From the NCBI RefSeq assembly GCF_000005505.3, contig NC_016134.3, forward strand, positions 6,138,001 through 6,202,000: a stretch of 64,000 bases of DNA, in the 5' to 3' direction. The notes under the pieces are model-generated. The model had not been told where the DNA came from and did not search any database. It saw only the letters and a program-made list of their open reading frames with translations. Position 1 is the first letter of the stretch, and each line of letters opens with the position of its first letter. The position numbers were made by a program, and so were the translations under genes. Of this stretch, positions 24,568-35,845 are shown piece after piece. Source of the stretch: Brachypodium distachyon (Eukaryota > Streptophyta > Magnoliopsida > Poales > Poaceae).

Positions 24568-25254
24568 AGAAGAGCTCCAGTGCACGCCACTCTGCTCCGA
24601 TTCGCTCGCTCCCGTGCGTTTCTGCTCAAATTGAAGGATGGGAATTATTCCCCTTTACCCCACAAGCCGATTCTGCCCTTTAGCTCTCAATTTCATCACC
24701 TGAATCTTCCCCAATTTGTAACCAAATTCTTTGAGGAGGAGAGAGGCTGGGGCGACCACAGGCTTCGAGAAGGAGGAGGGAGGCCACGGCGGCTGGGAGA
24801 AGGAGGCGGGAGGCTGCGACGACAGCGAAGAGGAGGAGGGCAACAATAGAGATTTCGTAATCCCACTTTGTTCAATCGGAAATCGCCATCAACTCCCTCT
24901 ATTTCGGTGGAGATTTCGCTCGAAATTACCCAAGGGGAACGGCACGAGAAGAGGATGGGAGGGAAGAGAAGGAGCGGGAGCAGGTGGGAGGAAGGAGAAG
25001 GAGGTCACGGCGTGGACGGGAGGAGCCAGCGAGGAGGAGCTGCGACAGGGAAGCGGCAAGGAGAGAAGCGCGAAGGGGATAACAAAAAAGAAAGAAAGGA
25101 AAAACGCGATGGCAAACCACCTGGTCGAGACGCACTTGGACGGTTCGATGCATCAAGCTACATCGCACGACGCAGCGCTGCGTGCGCTCGCTCGACAGAA
25201 AAAGTGCAGTTGCACGTTCTAGCGATCGGGTTTTTTTTTAGCGAGCATTGAAAT
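24568..25254. other. Purine-rich block of unknown origin
   Basis: The sequence between the LINE break and the inverted HIPL fragment is rich in GGAGGAGG and GAGAAGGAGG. The open frames on both strands are low-complexity and show no domain. It has no match elsewhere in the window that I can see. It could be filler from the rearrangement or a fragment of another element. Confidence 0.4.
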
Positions 25255-26025
25255 GGTACCTGGCCATCGTCTGCACAGTACAAGTGGAAAGGCCTTAAGG
25301 AGTCAGAGGTGCACCTCCATGGGTTTTCAAGACCCAGGGCCCAAATCTCTGGCCGTGAGTTACTATCATCAATATTGGGATTGTCCTTTGGAATGGTATC
25401 ATAAGCTTTTGTTAGCTACTTCATTCATCTCTGCAAAGCTCCAAGAACGAACCGGTTATTTCGTAGAAGTAAGAAAATGTCCCACCATTATTACGTTTCT
25501 GTAAAAGAAATACCAGTTTTTTCCAGTTCTTCCCTAGAAATAATGATATCTAATACGATTCTAATTGTTGCATCATCTAGAGTTTCTCCAACAAGAAGTG
25601 GTTGTACAGCCAGGTTAACATTTCTCCCTATAGACTAAAATTTATCACCGAATAGGCTTAACTGTTAATTTTTCATGTGATCATACTGCCACAGTACTGA
25701 TCGATGAAGAGAATAGAAGCATAATTTTCCAAATCATTGTGGCCATTCCCGGCACATTACTACTGTTGTGGAATTTTATCAAGTTTGAAGTGTTTCATGT
25801 AATACATTTCGCTCTTTAAAATCTACTATTACTTCGGTGTAACAAAAAATTGCCAACAGTTAGTGGTACTCTTAAAAAGCACACAATATGGCCTTAAGCA
25901 ATACTACAACACAATACTGTTTTCCTTGTATTTCTATGCTTCAAAAGCACAAATTCTTAAGTCCATGGGTCTGATTTGCAGCTACACGCTACTACACTAC
26001 TAGCGACATTGATGTATAATGCAAC
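25255..26025 (-). pseudogene. Inverted HIPL fragment (exon 5 plus intron 4)
   Basis: On the minus strand, 25430-25260 matches HIPL exon 5 (AGATGAATGAAGT ... GATGGCCAG) with its acceptor and donor, but about 8 bp are missing after AAAAGCTTATG, so the frame is broken. From 25431 to about 26025 the reverse complement follows HIPL intron 4, for example CTTAAGGCCATATTGTG, AGTACCACTAACTGTTGGC and GTGCCGGGAATGGCCACA. It lies opposite to the array direction, between copies a and b. Confidence 0.85.
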
Positions 26026-27050
26026 CACTGTATTGATTGAAAGTGCTATTCCCCACCCGTTTAATTCCCTAAAAACCAATCTCCCAGAAAAGGAAAGATG
26101 AAGAAAAAAAGCCCAACTGCAGCACTTTTCCAAAGTACAAAAAAGGCCAAAATGGGAAAACCTAAAACGGGCTTTGTAGACGTTAGCACGAGGCCCAGCG
26201 TGCGCACAAAGCTGAGAGAGAGCGTGAGCACGGGAGGAGGCCGAGCATGGGACGGAAACAAAAAGGAAACAGGAAAGGAGGAAGCGAGACAAGCGCGCGA
26301 GAACTGCGGCAGCTCGGACGACGGGAGAACCTGGTTGGAATCATCCGCCCAAATGCAACCTGCGGAGCTCCGCCACGAAATACATAATATGTACTTTCCT
26401 AGAGACTTGTCGATGTTTTAGTACAAGTTTATACTAAAACAGCGACCAGTATTTAAGAACGGAGGACTACGTGATAATATAGTTGTTCCAGTTATAGTTT
26501 TTCAAAATGAAACATGGATGAGTAGAATATGGAAAATGAGATTTAGAGGATTTGCTGTAGTGACCATTGATATTGGGAAAGAAATCTTTTTTGCAGTGTA
26601 CCTGCAGATTGATATATAGGGTCAAAATGTGGAGAACCATCGGAGTTGTTCTAACAACCTAATTCTCTGGAGTAAAATACATTGTAGGTCATAATTCTTT
26701 TGTGAATGTGCCAAGTTAGTCCTAATACTTTCAAAATGCACGTTTGGGTCCTAATAGTGTCGTAATCCCAGATCCTAATGTTGTTTGCGTGCGTCTGATA
26801 TGTTGACGTGGCTAGCCACATGGACTGGGCCCACCTGTCATATAACCCTTCAATGAGAATTTTTTGAAGAAAATCCTTGACTTCTTCTCTTTTCCTACCG
26901 CAGCCCTTCCAGGTGAGAAAGATCCAGTGCACACTATAGTTCAAACATCATGAAAATCATGTTTTGAAGTTTCAATTTTTTTTTGTAGTGTTAGTATAGA
27001 TGTATACTACATGGCTGCACATCTTCGTGTAAAGATTCATTGATAAAATA
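26026..27050. other. Intergenic DNA with one MULE-like arm
   Basis: Positions 26665-26840 read like one arm of a foldback or MULE element: AAGTTAGTCCTAATACTTTC, TTTGGGTCCTAATAG, then TGACGTGGC and GGGCCCACCTGTCAT. I found no second arm. The remainder shows no gene. Confidence 0.35.
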
Positions 27051-27074
27051 CACAGAACACAAAACAGTGAATTT

Positions 27075-27345
27075 TTAACAAGTTGCGCCGGAGCCCCCGT
27101 ATGGCCTTGGGCACCGTTGCTGAAGTTTTTCAGGTGGTGTCTCGGTGCCCGTTGCCGAAGTTTTTCCTTGGGCACCTTGATCTCCAACGACCCATCGCCG
27201 TCAAAGTAGGCCTCCACTCTGGCCCTCGTCCGTGTCCTCCGGCAGCTTGACGTGTCGGACGAACCTGTGCTCCCATCACTTGCCAGCGTGCCGGTGAACC
27301 GTCGTCCACACCTGGCAGTCATGGCCGTCGAGCGCCGCTGCCTAC
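27075..27345 (-). pseudogene. Possible HSP20/alpha-crystallin gene fragment
   Basis: On the minus strand, one frame reads VWTTVHRHAGK, a stop, then WEHRFVRHVKLPEDTDEG. A neighbouring frame continues RVEAYFDGDGSLEIKVPKEK. The pattern F...LPED.D...VEA.F..G.L.I.VPK is that of the C-terminal part of an HSP20 domain, with the G.L.I.VPK strand recognisable. A stop codon and a frameshift break it, and no N-terminal part was found. The assignment rests on one motif, so it is tentative. Confidence 0.4.
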
Positions 27346-29212
27346 CTGAGCCCGCTCACGTCCAGCATCCGGGCATACTCGCTGATCACTACATGTCGAG
27401 CTCCCTTCCACCGAACTAGCGTAGTGCTCTCTTTGCAAGTGTTTTGCAAATGTGCTTAGCTTTTCTTGGTTACCGTCAGAACCAAACTAGCTTAGCTTTC
27501 TCGATAACAGTCAGAACAAAACTTGCCTATGAAGTTGCAATTGTGTTTTGCTTTTCTTGATTCCTGCCATCGTCTGTACAAACTTTTTTTTCTCTTTTTT
27601 TATTTCCCTTTCATTCTTGAATAGGTGTAATTAACTTTTCAGAATGGAATCAAAATCTTAAATGGGATTAAATCTGGTACTCGTACAACTTTCACTAAAT
27701 GGGAGAATAAACAGGAGAGCTCACCCTTGAGACGTCCTTGCTTCGGCCACGCCATGAGCGCTACTCACATCGTTTAATTACCGTGCAGCTGGGCGGGTTG
27801 TGGTCCACATCACAGACCGTCACATGCTCATATCCGAGTTGGAATCACCAACCCTTCAAGTTCAATCTATGGCCGATTCGCCGTCCATAATAACACCGGC
27901 CGGCCGTGTCTGTCACTCACTCACGCTCCCCTTTTCCTTTGCCGACTTCCCTTTTCGCGAAGGACATCGTTTTCCTCGCTCTCGAGCCCTCATCAGGTCA
28001 CCGGCTAAAACTACACTTCTGGTTATCCTGTTTCTAGTACTCCTACTTAACTTATTAATATAAATGCTCTCTCCTAAAATGCAGAATATGTGACATAGTG
28101 TTGATAAACATGGCCGCTTAATCAATTGATCCACATTGATCAATGCAGTAAAAAAACTTGGTGCTGCCGCACGCAAAAGTTCTCCAGTCTCCAGAGATTT
28201 CCTATTGTGATTTAATTAGATGCCATGCCATCCATCTAATCAACCCCGGCTTTCGCTCTTCTCTCTAGGCGTTCCGTTCTGTTGATCGTTGTGGTAATGT
28301 GCGTTGCCATTTACCATTATTGTGTTTACATTAATAGATTCTCCATTCTTTTCTGATGAAGATCCGATACTTAACCCCGGCTCCTTGCCTTGAGAATTTC
28401 ACAATGAAGAAGAGATGCGCACCGTGTTGTGGACAACGTGACCTTCGCCGCACATGCAGCTAGCGCACACAACGAACTGCCCACGCACGCCTTGCCGTGA
28501 AACTCACGCGGCTATGCTCGGCCGGCCGGACCCTAGGGCCTAGGATGGATGAAAGAATGAAAGATGCCATCTTTCGGCCTTCAGCTCGGGTGATCCGGGG
28601 TGATCGCTAATTTCTGGTAACTCAACCCTGATGGAAGTGATGAAACGAAGAATCCGATTCCTTGGTCCAGCGGCGGTTGTTGTCTCGAGGATTGCTTCCT
28701 GTTAGCGACTGAATTCAGCAAAGTTCTTGTCTTTAACACTGCCCAAGGGGAATATAACGGGGCATCTTCCCGCAAACAGCTTTGCTTTAGCTAGTAAGGC
28801 TACACAAGCTCAAAGTGTTTGGGTTGATACTAGCTCCCCCCCAATCTTTTACCTAGCTTGCTCAATGACATAACCATCCTTGCAACTTAATAAAGATTGC
28901 TAATACCCCGTCAAAAAAAAATGCCACTGCAAACACGTACTTGGCTGAAGATCAACGCCACGTTGCCCCTTCCAACGGCTTCATCAACCGCGGTCTGGAC
29001 AACAGTAGATGGAGTAGTCTGATGAGTGACTGTGTCGGTGCACCCGGTGTGTATACCCTTAGTCAAAAAAAGCGAAAGAGACTAGTAATGCAAACTAATT
29101 AAACAGAAAATCTTTGTTTCGGCTAGCTAGCTTTGTAATGGAAGATGGGACAATAACACTGTAATATCCCTGCATTCCTATAGACTCTCAGTGCGTGCTG
29201 CCTTCCGGGCCC
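27346..29212 (+). promoter_or_regulatory. 5' flank of HIPL copy b
   Basis: From about 27900 the sequence parallels the 5' flank of copy a (see 9701-11183), interrupted by the retroposon at 28571-28920. Positions 27346-27900 show no gene. No regulatory motif beyond the TATA box can be supported from sequence alone. Confidence 0.55.
28571..28920 (+). mobile_element. Short retroposon with poly-A tail
   Basis: The insert is absent at the equivalent place upstream of copy a. It ends TAATACCCCGTC followed by a run of A, and is flanked by ATGCCA at 28565-28570 and 28921-28926, a likely 6-bp target duplication. An AATAAAG word near the end fits a polyadenylation signal. It is probably a 5'-truncated LINE or a SINE; no coding domain was recognised. 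Confidence 0.5.
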
Positions 29213-29220
29213 TATAAATA
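29213..29220 (+). promoter_or_regulatory. TATA box of HIPL copy b
   Basis: TATAAATA lies 60 bp upstream of the ATG and is conserved with copy a. Confidence 0.7.
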
Positions 29221-29272
29221 TGCCGCCCACGAGGAGGCCATTGCCAAAGACAAGAAGACAAGAACCTTGAGA

Positions 29273-32200
29273 ATGGGGAGTGCCCCGATAATGACAGTCT
29301 TTGTTTCTTTGCTCCTCCTCTGCTCGAGCTCGCTTCCACAGCCTGCTCGATCCTTGCCGGTCTGCACGGATATGCGTGAGCCTCTCGATCTCTGAAATCC
29401 CTGTTGTTGATGGCATCATTTCGGTTTTTTCTTCGTCGCTCCGTTTATCACGTACTCCCTCCGCGCCAAAACAAGTGACATGCATTTGCATAAACTTTTG
29501 GAACGGAGGGATTACAGTAACTGGTCTACTTCTTGAAGAAAAAAAAATCCGTACTTACGTGCTTGTTGAGTCTTCGCTTAGTATTTATGTCGTTGACTAA
29601 TTATTAACCAGGGGCACCCGTGGTGTTAAATGTGACGCTGAAGTTCTGCCGAGACGATGGCGGGGCCAGCTGCTGCGACGCCGCTGCCGACGCCGCGCTC
29701 GAGGCGCAGTTCAAGGCCATAGATGTGAAACCGGCCGACGGCGAGTGCGCCCGTGTCGTCAAGTCCATCCTCTGCTCGGTACGTATCTAGTGCCCGGCCG
29801 ATGGCGAATTGGCGAGTAGTACAGCTTTTGTTCGATTTTATTTATGGCCCATATTCTGGGCTAGTCGAGTAGAGGCTGTAGAGTGGTGAAGTGAAGTGGT
29901 GAACGTAGGTTTTTGTTTTTAAGGCCACTTGTCAGATACTCTCTCGATTCTATAATTCTTGTCTTTGATTTGCTTAAAAAAAATGTATCTATTGCTAAAA
30001 AGTGTATAGTTAGTAAAATTATTGAACGGAGGGACAATAATTATATCACGGAAGGGAAGGAGCAGATGACACTTGTGGCTTGTGGGGATATTCCCCCGTT
30101 CCTTCCTTCCTTCCTTCCCCTTCACGCCTTCCGATTCATCTCCTCCCACCTTGCCGCCCCAGATGCCGCCGCCACGCCACCACTCTTGTCTATTGCGGCA
30201 TTGCCCGTGTTCCAATCTCGGCCTCACCGTGCTGCGCTCTTGCGGTGGTCGGCGCTCGGCACCGCAGGAGCTCGTTGAGATGCTCAACATGGACAGGCGC
30301 GCGCCTTCTGGGGACTCCTCCCAAGAGCGCTGCGGCTCTGCCCTCTCATCCAGATCTTGCTGGGAGCTGGAGCAAGTGAAACGACAACCTCAATAAGGGA
30401 ACTAGAAAAGTTCCTCCACAACAAATCGATGTAGGTGGCGGCGGGACGTGCAGGCGTCGGGGATGTGGCTGCGCGGTCCAGGGCGAGGTAGAATCTTTCT
30501 TTCCCTTTACAGGACAGGATTGGATTCCAGGGGTACTAGTATCAGTTTAGGTCGTTGATGCCATCCAATCTCTACAATTTGTTAGGTCTACGCTCTCTTT
30601 GTTTTCAGTATCAAATATTGGTCCAAAACTTGGTGTAATAAAATTTCAATCCAAAATTTGCCCCTGTTATTGAGTACTCCGTATTATTTTTTCCCATGTT
30701 AGTGACTGCTAATTTTTTTTATCTAGACGTTGAGTCATGGGACGGAGGGAGTACTTTTTTTTTTCCGTTACTGAGTATAGTCGTGCTATTTTTTTTACAC
30801 CTATTATTGAGGGAGTAATTTTTTCCCCTGTTATTCAGTATTGAAAAAATGTCAACCAGTCAGTCATGAACATGAATATTTTCCCTGTTATTAAGTACTA
30901 AAAAAGACCAACCATGCTCGAATCGACAATTATTTTTTTATGTTTACAAATTAAGAGACCCCTAAATTGACTCAGCCTATAGGTATGAACCTGTTATTAA
31001 GTATGATTTTTTCAAAGAGGATGTCAGATCCCCCAAACTTCCTAATGTGAAGGACCTACATAATTATTGTTTATTGTGATGCTATGAATAGTTTCAAGAA
31101 TTAGGGATATTAAATATCAGTGCACGCTTACACAGCTTCTTCTCCATAATTTCAGAAGTGCAATCTCTTCTCGGCTGATCTGTTTGACATGGGATCTATG
31201 CCACGCACCGTTCCTCTCCTGTGCAGTTCTTTCTCAGCTCGAGATTCCTCTCAACCGGAGCACCAAATCTACAATAATGAGGATTATTGTGGGCAAGTTT
31301 GGAAACATTGCAAAAATACCGTGATGTCAAACTCTCCTTTCCAGACTTCCGCACCAAGAAAGGGTGGGCTTAGTGGTTCATCCTCCATGCTTACTGATTT
31401 TTGGCAATCAGAAAAAGACTTTTGTGTGTCTCTTTCTGGTATACCAAACAGTCAGTTAGTATGTTTTAACGGCCATGGGGTTTCATTTAACACTAGGAAG
31501 AACTCTTCACCAGCTCCTAATGGGATATGCCTTGAGAAGATCGGTAATGGAACCTATCTTAACATGGTTGCTCACCCTGATGGGTCTAGCAAAGCCTTCT
31601 TCTCCAGACAAGATGGGAAAATATGGTTGGCCACAGTTCCTGAACAAGGAAGGGGAGATGGCCTACAACTTGACGAGACGATCCCATTTCTTGATCTCTC
31701 AACTGAAGGTCACCTCGGTTCAGACCTTGGACTCGAGGCTGTGGCATTTCATCCGGATTTTATAAACAATGGACGCTTCTTTGTTTCATACATTTGTGAT
31801 GGAACTCAGTCATCCAACTGTGCTGGTAGGTGTTCGTGTGATCGCGAAGTTGGGTGCGACCCTTCAAAGCTCGGCTCTGATAACGATGTTGTCCCTTGCC
31901 GGTACCAACTACTTATCTCAGAGTATTCGGCAAAAGGTTCATCATCAAGCTTTTCCGAGGTATATATAAATGTGTGTCTGCTATTCTTTGCAGTCTTTTA
32001 TATCCGGATTCATAGCTTACCATTGTATTTCCATCCTTAATTTTAGGCAACATATGCCGATCCATCAGAAGTTAGAAGGGTCTTTTCAATGGGGTTGCCA
32101 TACGTTCCTAACCATGCGGGTCAGATCCTTTTTGGACCTTCTGATGGATACCTGTACATTTTGACAGGAAATGGTGGAATTAGGGGTGACCCCTTCAACT

Positions 32201-33900
32201 TCTCGCTGAATGAGAAATCTCTTTTGGGAAAAATCTTGAGGATTGACATTGATGAACTTCCAGGTACAGATGGTCATCTTGTCACCTGTTTTTTGGTATA
32301 TTTTTGTGTTTACATGTCCACAATTATTCTTCTGTTGTTCAGTTAAATGATTATTAGGTAAAAAATAATTAGGAATACTATATATTTTTCCAAGTTGGCA
32401 AAACGGCTATGTTCCCAACTAATAATGCTGTTATCCTCCATGGAATTATTTGCAGTGGCATCATCGAACAGTGACCTACTGCTACTGTAAGTTAAATTGT
32501 GTGTACTATATATCAAAATTGCTAGTAGTCGAATAGGTCTTGGTTTTAAATCTGGTCACTGTACTTTAGAATTTATGCTTTTCACTTTCCGAAGCATAGA
32601 ATTACTTTATAAAAAATGTAGTTATCTTTGAAGAATATAGTCGAGTACAGCAACGTAACAATGGTTAAACATTTTCTTACTTTCTACGAAATAACTGATC
32701 CTGAACTATTTTTCTTATTCTTTGAGCTTTTTGCAGAGATGAATGAAGTTGGTAACAAAAGCTTATGGGGTAACTATGCCATTCCAAAGGACAATCCCAA
32801 TACTGATAATAGTAACTTACGGCCAGAGATTTGGGCCTTGGGTCTTGAAAACCCATGGCGGTGCAGCTTTGACTCCTTGAGGCCTTTCCACTTGTACTGT
32901 GCAGACGATGGCCAGGTACCATTTTAAGTGCTATAAGTATCTTAGAAATGAAGTCAATTTCCAAGATTGAGCTCCGTTTACTGTATTCATAAGTGTTTGA
33001 CCTTGTATACATAGGAACAATACAAAGTGGTAGATTTAATATCCAAGGGCGGAAACTATGGGTGGAGTGGTGTGTATGAGGACCAGCATGTTCAGTATCC
33101 ACCGTGGGCAGTTCAAGGAACCAAACTAACAAATGGCACCATCTTCCCAATAATGGGCTATAAGGTTCCTTCTACCACCAAATCTGCATCGATAGTTGGT
33201 GGGTATGTGTACCGTGGGTCTGCCGACCCTTGCTTGTATGGAAGGTACCGTGGACATTGTACTTTCTTGCATGATTACAATCTTTGGTCTTCTTCAAGGT
33301 GCTACTTTTTATGTCTTGCATGTGTATTAATGGCTAATCTGATATACCAGGTACCTATTTGCTGATATGTACTCATCGGCCATGTGGACTGGCACGGTTA
33401 ACACCGATGTCAGTTGTAAATATACCTCTGCTTCCATCCCGTTGAGCTGTTCTGAGAAGACACCGCTTCCTTGCGAAGGATCCACCAACAGCCCTCTCGG
33501 CCGAATATTCTCGTTTGGTGAGGATAACAAGCAAGATGGCTTCATCTTGGCGAGCCAAGGTGTCTACCGGATTGTCCAGCCTAGCCTTTGTGGCTATGCT
33601 TGTCTGACTGATGCAACCTCGAAACAAGCGGCAACTTCTGTTTCCGGTGGTAATCAAGGATTGACAACAGTTATGAAAGTGCTGATTGCTGTGGCGTCAG
33701 TTCTGATCGCAGGAGCTAGTATCTATTTCGCTTGGAGATGTTTCTGCAATAACTCATCCATTTGCTGCAATGACATAGAGACTATTCAGGTAACCAATAA
33801 CACCACCACTCGCGGAGATGGTCCTTCGGCGACTGCAACCAAACCAGGTGACGTTGAATTGGCTGTGACTACTAGGCCTGCAGAGCATCGTGCTCGCTAG
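29273..33900 (+). CDS. HIPL1: HIPL-type protein, array copy b
   Basis: Seven exons: 29273-29375, 29612-29778, 31156-31959, 32047-32263, 32737-32915, 33015-33244, 33351-33900. All introns are GT-AG and the phases close, giving 749 residues. Layout is as in copy a: signal peptide (MGSAPIMTVFVSLLLLCSSS), cysteine-rich domain with LCTDM-equivalent VCTDM and SCCDAAADAAL, beta-propeller, membrane helix (MKVLIAVASVLIAGASIYFA) and tail ending TTRPAEHRAR. It is closest to copy a, with long runs of near identity in exon 3. Intron 1 and intron 2 each carry a Stowaway-type remnant. Intron 4 is only about 470 bp, against about 1 kb in a and c, because a long internal stretch is absent. No lesion is visible; it is probably functional. 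Confidence 0.9.
29455..29511. mobile_element. Stowaway-type MITE remnant in intron 1 of copy b
   Basis: The sequence runs from TACTCCCTCCGCGCC to GGAACGGAGGGATTAC with complementary ends, but is only about 57 bp long and its right end is altered. Copies a, c and d lack it. Confidence 0.55.
29939..30034. mobile_element. Degenerate Stowaway-type MITE in intron 2 of copy b
   Basis: The left end CTCTCTCGATTCTATAATTC and right end TTGAACGGAGGGACAATA form imperfect inverted termini around an A/T-rich centre of about 95 bp. A TA dinucleotide precedes the left end. Confidence 0.45.
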
Positions 33901-35350
33901 TTACTTATGGTTTTCACATCGTGTGCTAGCTGTTGTGTTGATTAATGGAACCACACGTTGTATATGTTCCACTGGACGGTTTTCTTTGAGTTCTGTCTAC
34001 ACTCTTTGCATGAAACATCTGAAAAGTTATGTAACCACATTTGGAAATTGGAATATGAACAACATACATTAGTATTTTAACGTTTTAAGACTTTCTGCCG
34101 TGGGTAAAACACATTTCAAGTGTCTGGCAAGAGTGCAGTACCTGGTTGGTGATTGGATTTTTACATGGATTGTGCTTTACTCCCTCCCTCCCATAAAAAT
34201 TGGCACGGATAGCAAGGGTATAAATGCACCACTGTGACATGTAAAGCGACCCTTCCCACTGGACCATCTATTTTGCTGAACACGGTCAGCTAGCGGATAT
34301 ACAACTGGACTTGAAATTATCCCATTTCTTGTACTTCTTGCCTAGTGAGTATATGTGCTCTCCAAATAAAATGCACGATATTTACCTATGCTGTTAGCAC
34401 ATGACTGGCTTAATTTGACAGTCTGCGACCCTGTCCTTACTGACCTGCCAAGGAAATCAGTAAGAACTTGGTTGTCTAGCGGCCAAGAACTTCAAACGTA
34501 CTAGTATTTGGCTAGTCTGATTCTGATTGACAAAAAATGGCCGTTCATGTTTTGGCAGGAACCAAATACACTTTATTTACCGGGTTTCCATGAATGGACA
34601 CACACATACCAAACCCCTCATTATATCCATCCAGGATCCAGCCGCCCATACACGACGTGGACATGACGCTTTTCCTTCCGCGTCTTGCCCTTCGGGCGTG
34701 GATTTCCTTTCTCCTTGCTCTGAAACTCGACCGTCCTTTTTGCTCAACATGGCCACAGCGGCTAAAACTAGAATCCTCGTTGCCTTTTTTCTACTAGTGC
34801 TTCCAGAAACAAGCATGATATTACCATATTGTTGTTAGACATGCCTGCTTACTTGGAGCCTGTACTTAGAGCTTCGATAAGAGGAAATTCCTAATTAGGT
34901 TGCCTTTTTTAATGCTAGCAATCAGGCTGCTTTTGATCTCCACTCCAATCAGTTGTAAAAACTTGGTTGTCTCGTTTGTTTGATCGGCATTAATAAAGCA
35001 TAGCACTGATCAATGCGGTAACAACTTTAGACGCAGAAGTCCTCCAAGAACGGTACAGTAGTAGTACTAATTAGATTCCATCCATCCGACATACGTCTCA
35101 TTTGAATATTTGATTAACCGAATGACGGCAGCACCATTGACCAATTCCAACTGTCTAGAAAGTTGTTGCCTCTTTTTTCATCCAAGTGGCCTATCCGTCG
35201 CTATCTGACTATATCTGCACCGTGTCTAGCTAGAGATCCCTGCATGCTACGTATACATGTTACCGTCAGCTTTCCACGTGCAGCCGTGCCAATGCTACCG
35301 TCAGCTTTTAACTGGCATCTGTAGGAATCGATCTCGGCCTGGCTGGCTTC
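33901..35350. repeat. 3' flank and spacer after copy b
   Basis: This is collinear with the spacer after copy a (16327-17891) over almost its whole length, with small gaps: a CTCCCTCC-containing insertion near 34180 and a small deletion near 34440. It ends at ATCTCGGCCTGGCTGGCTTC, the point just before which the exon-1 relic would be expected. Confidence 0.75.
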
Positions 35351-35374
35351 TTGACCACATGGAGCGGCTGAAAT
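35351..35374. repeat. 24-bp direct repeat, left copy
   Basis: An exact copy of 36241-36264, beginning TTGACCACATGGAGCGGCTG. It sits immediately before the LINE tail. Confidence 0.85.
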
Positions 35375-35845
35375 GACGTTGGTACTGCTTTTTGGGGTGG
35401 TGTTCTCCGCGACCATGCCGGTAAGGTCGCTGCTTGGGCGAATGGCCCCCCGCCTCCATGTGGGGATGCTCGGATGGCCGAGGCCAGGGCTTGTCTTACG
35501 GAACTTCGGTCTTTCATCCATCTGATCGATAAGCCTGTGGTGCTGGCAAGTGACAGTTCTCAGGTGATTCATGAACTCGTTGGTAAAGGCTTCGATCGCT
35601 CGGCGATGTCCCAAATCATCCGTGAGATCCATGATCAAAGAAACTTTCTCCCTGACCTGTCTTTTGTAAAAGAACCCCGTCTGGTGAATGTTGTGGCTCA
35701 TAGTCTAGCTAGACTTAGTAGAGATGGTATGGATGCTAGATTGTCCTGGGGCCTGTCCCGGAACAAATTCACTATATTCTGGAGCGTGATTCCTCGTTTG
35801 TGATCCCTGATTAATGGAATGTGATGCCTTTTTCCTAAAAAAAAA
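35375..35845 (+). mobile_element. LINE 3' tail with RNase H domain
   Basis: A 5'-truncated LINE of the same family as 17935-24567. The first 165 bp match 24412-24567 with intact TTTTGGGGTGG where the other copy has a stop. The frame to 35803 covers the end of an RNase H (RVT_3-like) domain: AEARACLTELRSF, VLASDSSQVI, VNVVAHSLARL. It ends ...WSVIPRL, then CTGATTAATGGAATGTG and an A run at 35838-35845. Confidence 0.8.

Noticed and set aside
24731..25251. Overlapping Glu/Gly/Arg-rich open frames
   Set aside because: Low-complexity translations of purine-rich DNA, with no conserved motif.
26098..26421. Open frame of 107 codons
   Set aside because: Composition-driven and without homology; it overlaps equally long antisense frames.
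30073..30396. Open frames in intron 2 of copy b
   Set aside because: They fall in the GC-rich intronic island. The frames differ between gene copies, so they are not conserved as protein.
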